A stretch of 64,000 bases of DNA from Ophiodon elongatus (taxonomy: Eukaryota > Chordata > Actinopteri > Perciformes > Hexagrammidae): NCBI GenBank assembly GCA_016806645.1, contig JACSYO010000928.1:846001-910000 (forward strand), given 5' to 3'. The translations under genes and the position numbers were made by a program. The notes under the pieces were generated by a model. The model was not told the DNA's origin and made no database searches. It saw nothing but the letters and a program-made list of their open reading frames with translations. The first letter of the stretch is position 1. Every line of letters starts with the position of its first letter. Below are positions 60,554 through 64,000 of the stretch, piece by piece.

Positions 60554-60746
60554 AACGGGGGGAGGGATGTGACGGGACTTCTGGAGCGCACGGACGGCAG
60601 CGCGGATTGCTGCGCCAGACGTCTGCGAGGTGTGACGCGCGCACGTCGGCGCAAACCGGAAGTCATTGGGTTCACGCAGCAGGACGAGAGAAGAGGGCCT
60701 GTGGCGTGATCCTGTTCTATTTCATAATCCGCGTGTGTATAAATTG

Positions 60747-60822
60747 TACCAAGACATTGACCCAAGGACATTGTACGTTACGCAGTACCAGGACATTGAA
60801 CTAAGGATTGTACGATACGCAG
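60747..60822 (+). repeat. 37-39-bp tandem duplication within the LTR
   Basis: Two adjacent units begin TACCAAGACATTGA and TACCAGGACATTGA, and end TTACGCAG and ATACGCAG. They occupy 60747-60785 and 60786-60822. Confidence 0.8.
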
Positions 60823-61357
60823 TTGCGGCCACTCTCGCAAAACCGGAGGCGGAACTGTGCAGGGTCGCAGCAGGATGACGCACTAAAAATGCATTCCAAG
60901 GGACTTTTAGGGACGAGACAATGCCACGTGAGGGGAGTTGCGCAGCCGGAACGGAGAGAGGAGGCCCTGTTGCGCGATCCTGCTTCATGAAACAGTTGTT
61001 ATTTTTCATATCGTGTATTTAAGGTGTACTTGTTTTCATTTTAAAGTAAATACTTTTTTACTTAAACGTCGAACTAGCATTCGGCTTTGTTTATTAGCGG
61101 ATTCATCATTGGGGCTCGGCCTCTTTTTCGTGCGTCTCAAGGGATATATTCTTCAGGAGCTGAGGACCATATTCTTCATACAGACACCATTGAAAAAGGA
61201 ATGGATGATGTCACGAGAGCTTACTATGACATAAGAGAGCGTGCTACAACATTCCACTGAGTTAAGACGCAGGATTGATGCATGTGAGGCTGTGACTAAA
61301 GACATCATGAAGATAGTCAATGAACGCTTGTCCACAGTAGATGGCGATTAAGATGCA

Positions 61358-62700
61358 GTGCGTGAAAGGCACCATCTTCGTCAGCTATTAGACCATGACT
61401 ATGCGTACTCTATATATGGCACCGCTTCTCTGTCAAGTGCCAGTCACCACTCGGAATCAACTTTCATAGCTGCGAAAAGGGCTGATGCAGCCGCAGAGCT
61501 CGCTACAAAAGAGGCTCAATATAAAATACTGCAAGAAGAAAGAAAGCAAAAGGAAAAAATAAGGATAATGGAAGAAAACCAGAGGAAGGAATTAGAAATG
61601 CAGAAGTCTGAATTAGAGAGTCTACAAACAGAAAGAGACATGGAGGCTTCTCGTGCCAGACTAGACATCTACGACAGAGAACTCAGACAAGAAAGTGATA
61701 GACAGTCCATTCAGCAGAACAACAGACCCCCCCTCATCCATTACAACCCTTCTATATACCATCAAAACCCTCACGTTGTGACACCAGCGCCCGCTACGGA
61801 CATGTCCTGTCTAGCCCAAGCAATCTAAGACAGCATATCCATAAACAGACTCCCAATGCCAACACCCACAGTGTTTAGTGGAGACCCTATCTTGTTTATT
61901 GAATGGAGGGCTTCGTTCATGTCACTTGTTGACCGAAAGGGTATTTCTTCAGCTGATAAACTTTACTACCTAATGAAATACGTCAGTGGCCCTGCTCACA
62001 AATGTCTCGAAGGCACATTTTACCGAAATGATGATGAGGCATATAGAGATGCGTGGAATAAGCTCAACCAACGCTATGGTCAGCCATTCGTCATCCAAAG
62101 AGCTTTCAGGGACAAGCTGATGAAATGGCCAAAGATTCAGCCCAAGGATGCTGAAGGATTGAGAGCATTCTCGGACTTCCTAAATGCATGTCTACAAGCC
62201 ATGCCCCATGTGAAGGGTCTGGAAATATTAAGTGACTGCAAAGAAAACCAAAAGCTAATACAAAAGGTTCCTGACTGGATAGCATCACGTAGCAAATCGT
62301 CAGATTACAATAGCTCTCATGGAAGAAAAGGAGTTTCCAACATTTGAGGACTTCACTAACTTTGTGGCACTAGAAGCAGAGATAGCATGCAACCCAGTCA
62401 CCTCACTATATGCTCTTCACTCATCCAACTCACCTCATGACAAAGGATACATAAAGGAAATAAAGGGAAACAAAGCCAATGTCTTCACCACTCAAACTGC
62501 CATAAACCATGAAAAATCATCATCAAACAACGGAAAACCAATATGGTGCAAAGATGACCAGCATCAACTTCCCAAGTGCCCTGACTTCATAGAAAAGTCT
62601 CTTGAGGATCGACGGATATACGTGAAGGATAACAAGCTGTTATGGATGTGTGAAACCAGGTCACAGGGCCAAGGAATGTCTTCACCGCCACACCTGTGAT
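61358..62700 (+). pseudogene. BEL/Pao gag, broken
   Basis: Residues 61358-61825 encode a charged coiled-coil-rich segment (EERKQKEKIRIMEENQRK). An in-frame TAA at 61826-61828 interrupts the frame, which then continues to about 62300 with the DUF1759-type capsid words PTVFSGDPILFIEW, YYLMKYVSGPA and LNQRYGQP. A frameshift near 62300 moves the reading to the frame containing FPTFEDFTNFVALEAEIA. A second frameshift near 62650-62660 moves it to the frame with the zinc-knuckle words KPGHRAKEC and CDVCKGRHPTC. The domain order is normal for Pao gag, and the breaks mean this copy cannot make a full polyprotein. Confidence 0.8.
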
Positions 62701-64000
62701 GTATGTAAGGGAAGGCACCCTACCTGTCTCCACAATGAGAACTACAGAAGACGTGATGGTAGAGAAAGGTCCGTATCCATCGTTAACACAGCTCCAAACA
62801 CTGTCAACGAAATCATGGCAGCCACAGTACTGAGCATCACTGGAGGTAGTCAGTCAGGCAGCACTTCCATGATCGTTCCTGTGTGGGTGTCCTCTGCTGA
62901 AAACCCATCCAGAGAACAGCTTGTCTACGCATTACTAGACACTCAAAGTGATAGCACCTTCATCAACAAGGACGTAAGCAATGAATTACAAGCAGACGCC
63001 TACCCTGTGAAACTAAAACTTACCACTATGCTTGGAGAGAACATAATTGTGAAGAGTGAAAGGGTGTCTGGACTTCGTGTGGGAGGGTACAATTCATGTG
63101 TTCACATCAACCTTCCTCCTTCCTACACAAAGGACTACATACCTGTGAATCGTGATCATATTCCCACTCATGAAACTGCAAAACGATGGCCTCACTTAAC
63201 AGCGATCGCAGATAAGATGCCACCTCTCCTCAGCTGTGAAGTAGGACTCTTGATTGGGTATAACTGTCCCAGAACAACACTAACACCCAGACAGGTATTG
63301 ACAGGAAAAGACAACGAGCCCTATGCCATCCTTACGGACTTGGGGTGGAGTATTGTAGGCTGCTCAACACCGTGCCTTGATGAAACAGAATCGAGCCTGT
63401 GTCACAGAGTCACTGTAAAGGAACTCCCTATAGTCACTCCGATGGATGTGATAAGCGCCCTGGAATCAGACTTTAAGGACACCAAAGGAGATGATAAGAC
63501 TGTCTCACAAGAGGATCTCGTTTTCCTGGACAAACTCAAAGAAGGCATATGAAAAAACGATCAGGGTCATTATGAGATGCCTCAAACCTTTAAGCAACGG
63601 CCACACTTACCTGATAACAAAAAACTTGCTGAAATCAGGCTCAGTCATTTACGACAGAGGTTCTACAGAGACGAGAAATATAAGAAGGACTACACAGCAT
63701 ACATGAAAGAAGTCATTGAGAGAGGTGATGTCGAAGAAGTAAACAAAGATGGAACTCCTGGGGAACCATGGTACATTCCCCATCATGGCATCTACCACCC
63801 TAAAAAGCCTGAAAAACTGCGGGTTGTCTTTGACTGCTCTGCAAAGTACAATGGCACAAGTCTAAACGAACACCTTCTACCAGGGCCGGATATGATGAAC
63901 AATCTAACAGGTTTCCTCATACGGTTCAGAAAGCATCCTATTGCTCTCATGTGTGATGTAGAGAAAATGTTTCACCAGTTCCACGTCCAGGAGGACGACC
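62701..64000 (+). pseudogene. BEL/Pao protease and reverse transcriptase, broken and window-truncated
   Basis: The frame runs to 63549 with the aspartic protease motif YALLDTQSDSTFI (DTQ in place of the usual DTG/DSG), then the Pao-type words PPLLSCEVGLLIGYNCP and YAILTDLGWSIVG. An in-frame TGA at 63550-63552 interrupts it. The same frame then stays open to the window end with reverse transcriptase words YIPHHGIYHPKKP, LRVVFDCSAKYNGTSLNEHL and MCDVEKMFHQFHV. The polymerase active site and integrase lie beyond 64000. Confidence 0.8.

Larger units (their letters stand above)
60160..64000 (+). mobile_element. BEL/Pao LTR retrotransposon, 5' part, truncated by window end
   Basis: An LTR-like region (about 60.2-61.1 kb) is followed by a possible primer-binding site (TGGGGCTCGG at 61110-61119) and then gag, protease and reverse transcriptase in the Pao order on the + strand. 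The coding part is broken by stops and frameshifts (see the next entries). The 3' LTR lies beyond the window, so termini and age cannot be measured. It lies outside and upstream of mybpc2. Confidence 0.85.

Noticed and set aside
1..64000. CRISPR arrays, operons, ribosome-binding sites, phage or plasmid functions
   Set aside because: The window is vertebrate nuclear DNA; the only regular repeats are microsatellites and retroelement tandem units, and there are no spacer-like arrays.

Overview
This window is chromosomal DNA from a bony fish, most likely a percomorph teleost. The evidence is three spliced vertebrate genes with compact introns, abundant GT/GA/AT microsatellites, and several short repeat families typical of spiny-rayed fish. 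I see no prokaryotic, plasmid or phage features and no CRISPR array.

Gene layout. (1) lrrc4b (netrin-G ligand 3), + strand: a GC-rich candidate 5' exon ends at 1231, the second exon begins at 5126, and coding runs 5492-5734 and 5850-7832. It encodes a 741-residue synaptic adhesion protein. (2) acp4 (testicular-type histidine acid phosphatase), + strand: a TATA box at 19869 and 11 coding exons from 20301 to 28729, 412 residues. (3) mybpc2 (fast skeletal myosin-binding protein C), - strand: ATG at 51867, stop at 29026, 34 coding exons, 1158 residues. All its splice phases agree and the exon lengths sum to a multiple of three. acp4 and mybpc2 are tail to tail with overlapping poly(A) signals. 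An apparently intact tRNA-Gly(CCC) gene lies on the + strand inside a mybpc2 intron. From memory, human MYBPC2, LRRC4B and ACP4 share 19q13.33, so this is a conserved but shortened block: SYT3 and SHANK1, which sit between LRRC4B and ACP4 in human, are not here.

Non-genic regions. The 10.5 kb between lrrc4b and acp4 has no recognisable gene, but it holds three RFX-type X-box palindromes within 920 bp (16916-17836). Introns and the right flank carry mobile elements: a dead L2-like LINE in acp4 intron 9, an L2 tail, a TIR-bearing MITE and an LTR-like segment in mybpc2 introns, a decayed Tc1/mariner copy (56908-58102), and a BEL/Pao LTR retrotransposon from about 60.2 kb to the window end. Its gag-pol frame is broken by at least two stops and two frameshifts.

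How the genes relate. They do not form a functional pathway: one is a neuronal adhesion protein, one an ecto/lysosomal-type phosphatase and one a sarcomere protein. Their proximity is ancestral synteny. I found no convincing new biological system. The items most worth checking are the X-box cluster in the gene-free interval, the in-frame microexon string that builds the mybpc2 N-terminus, the nested antisense tRNA and the repeat-built retrotransposon LTR.
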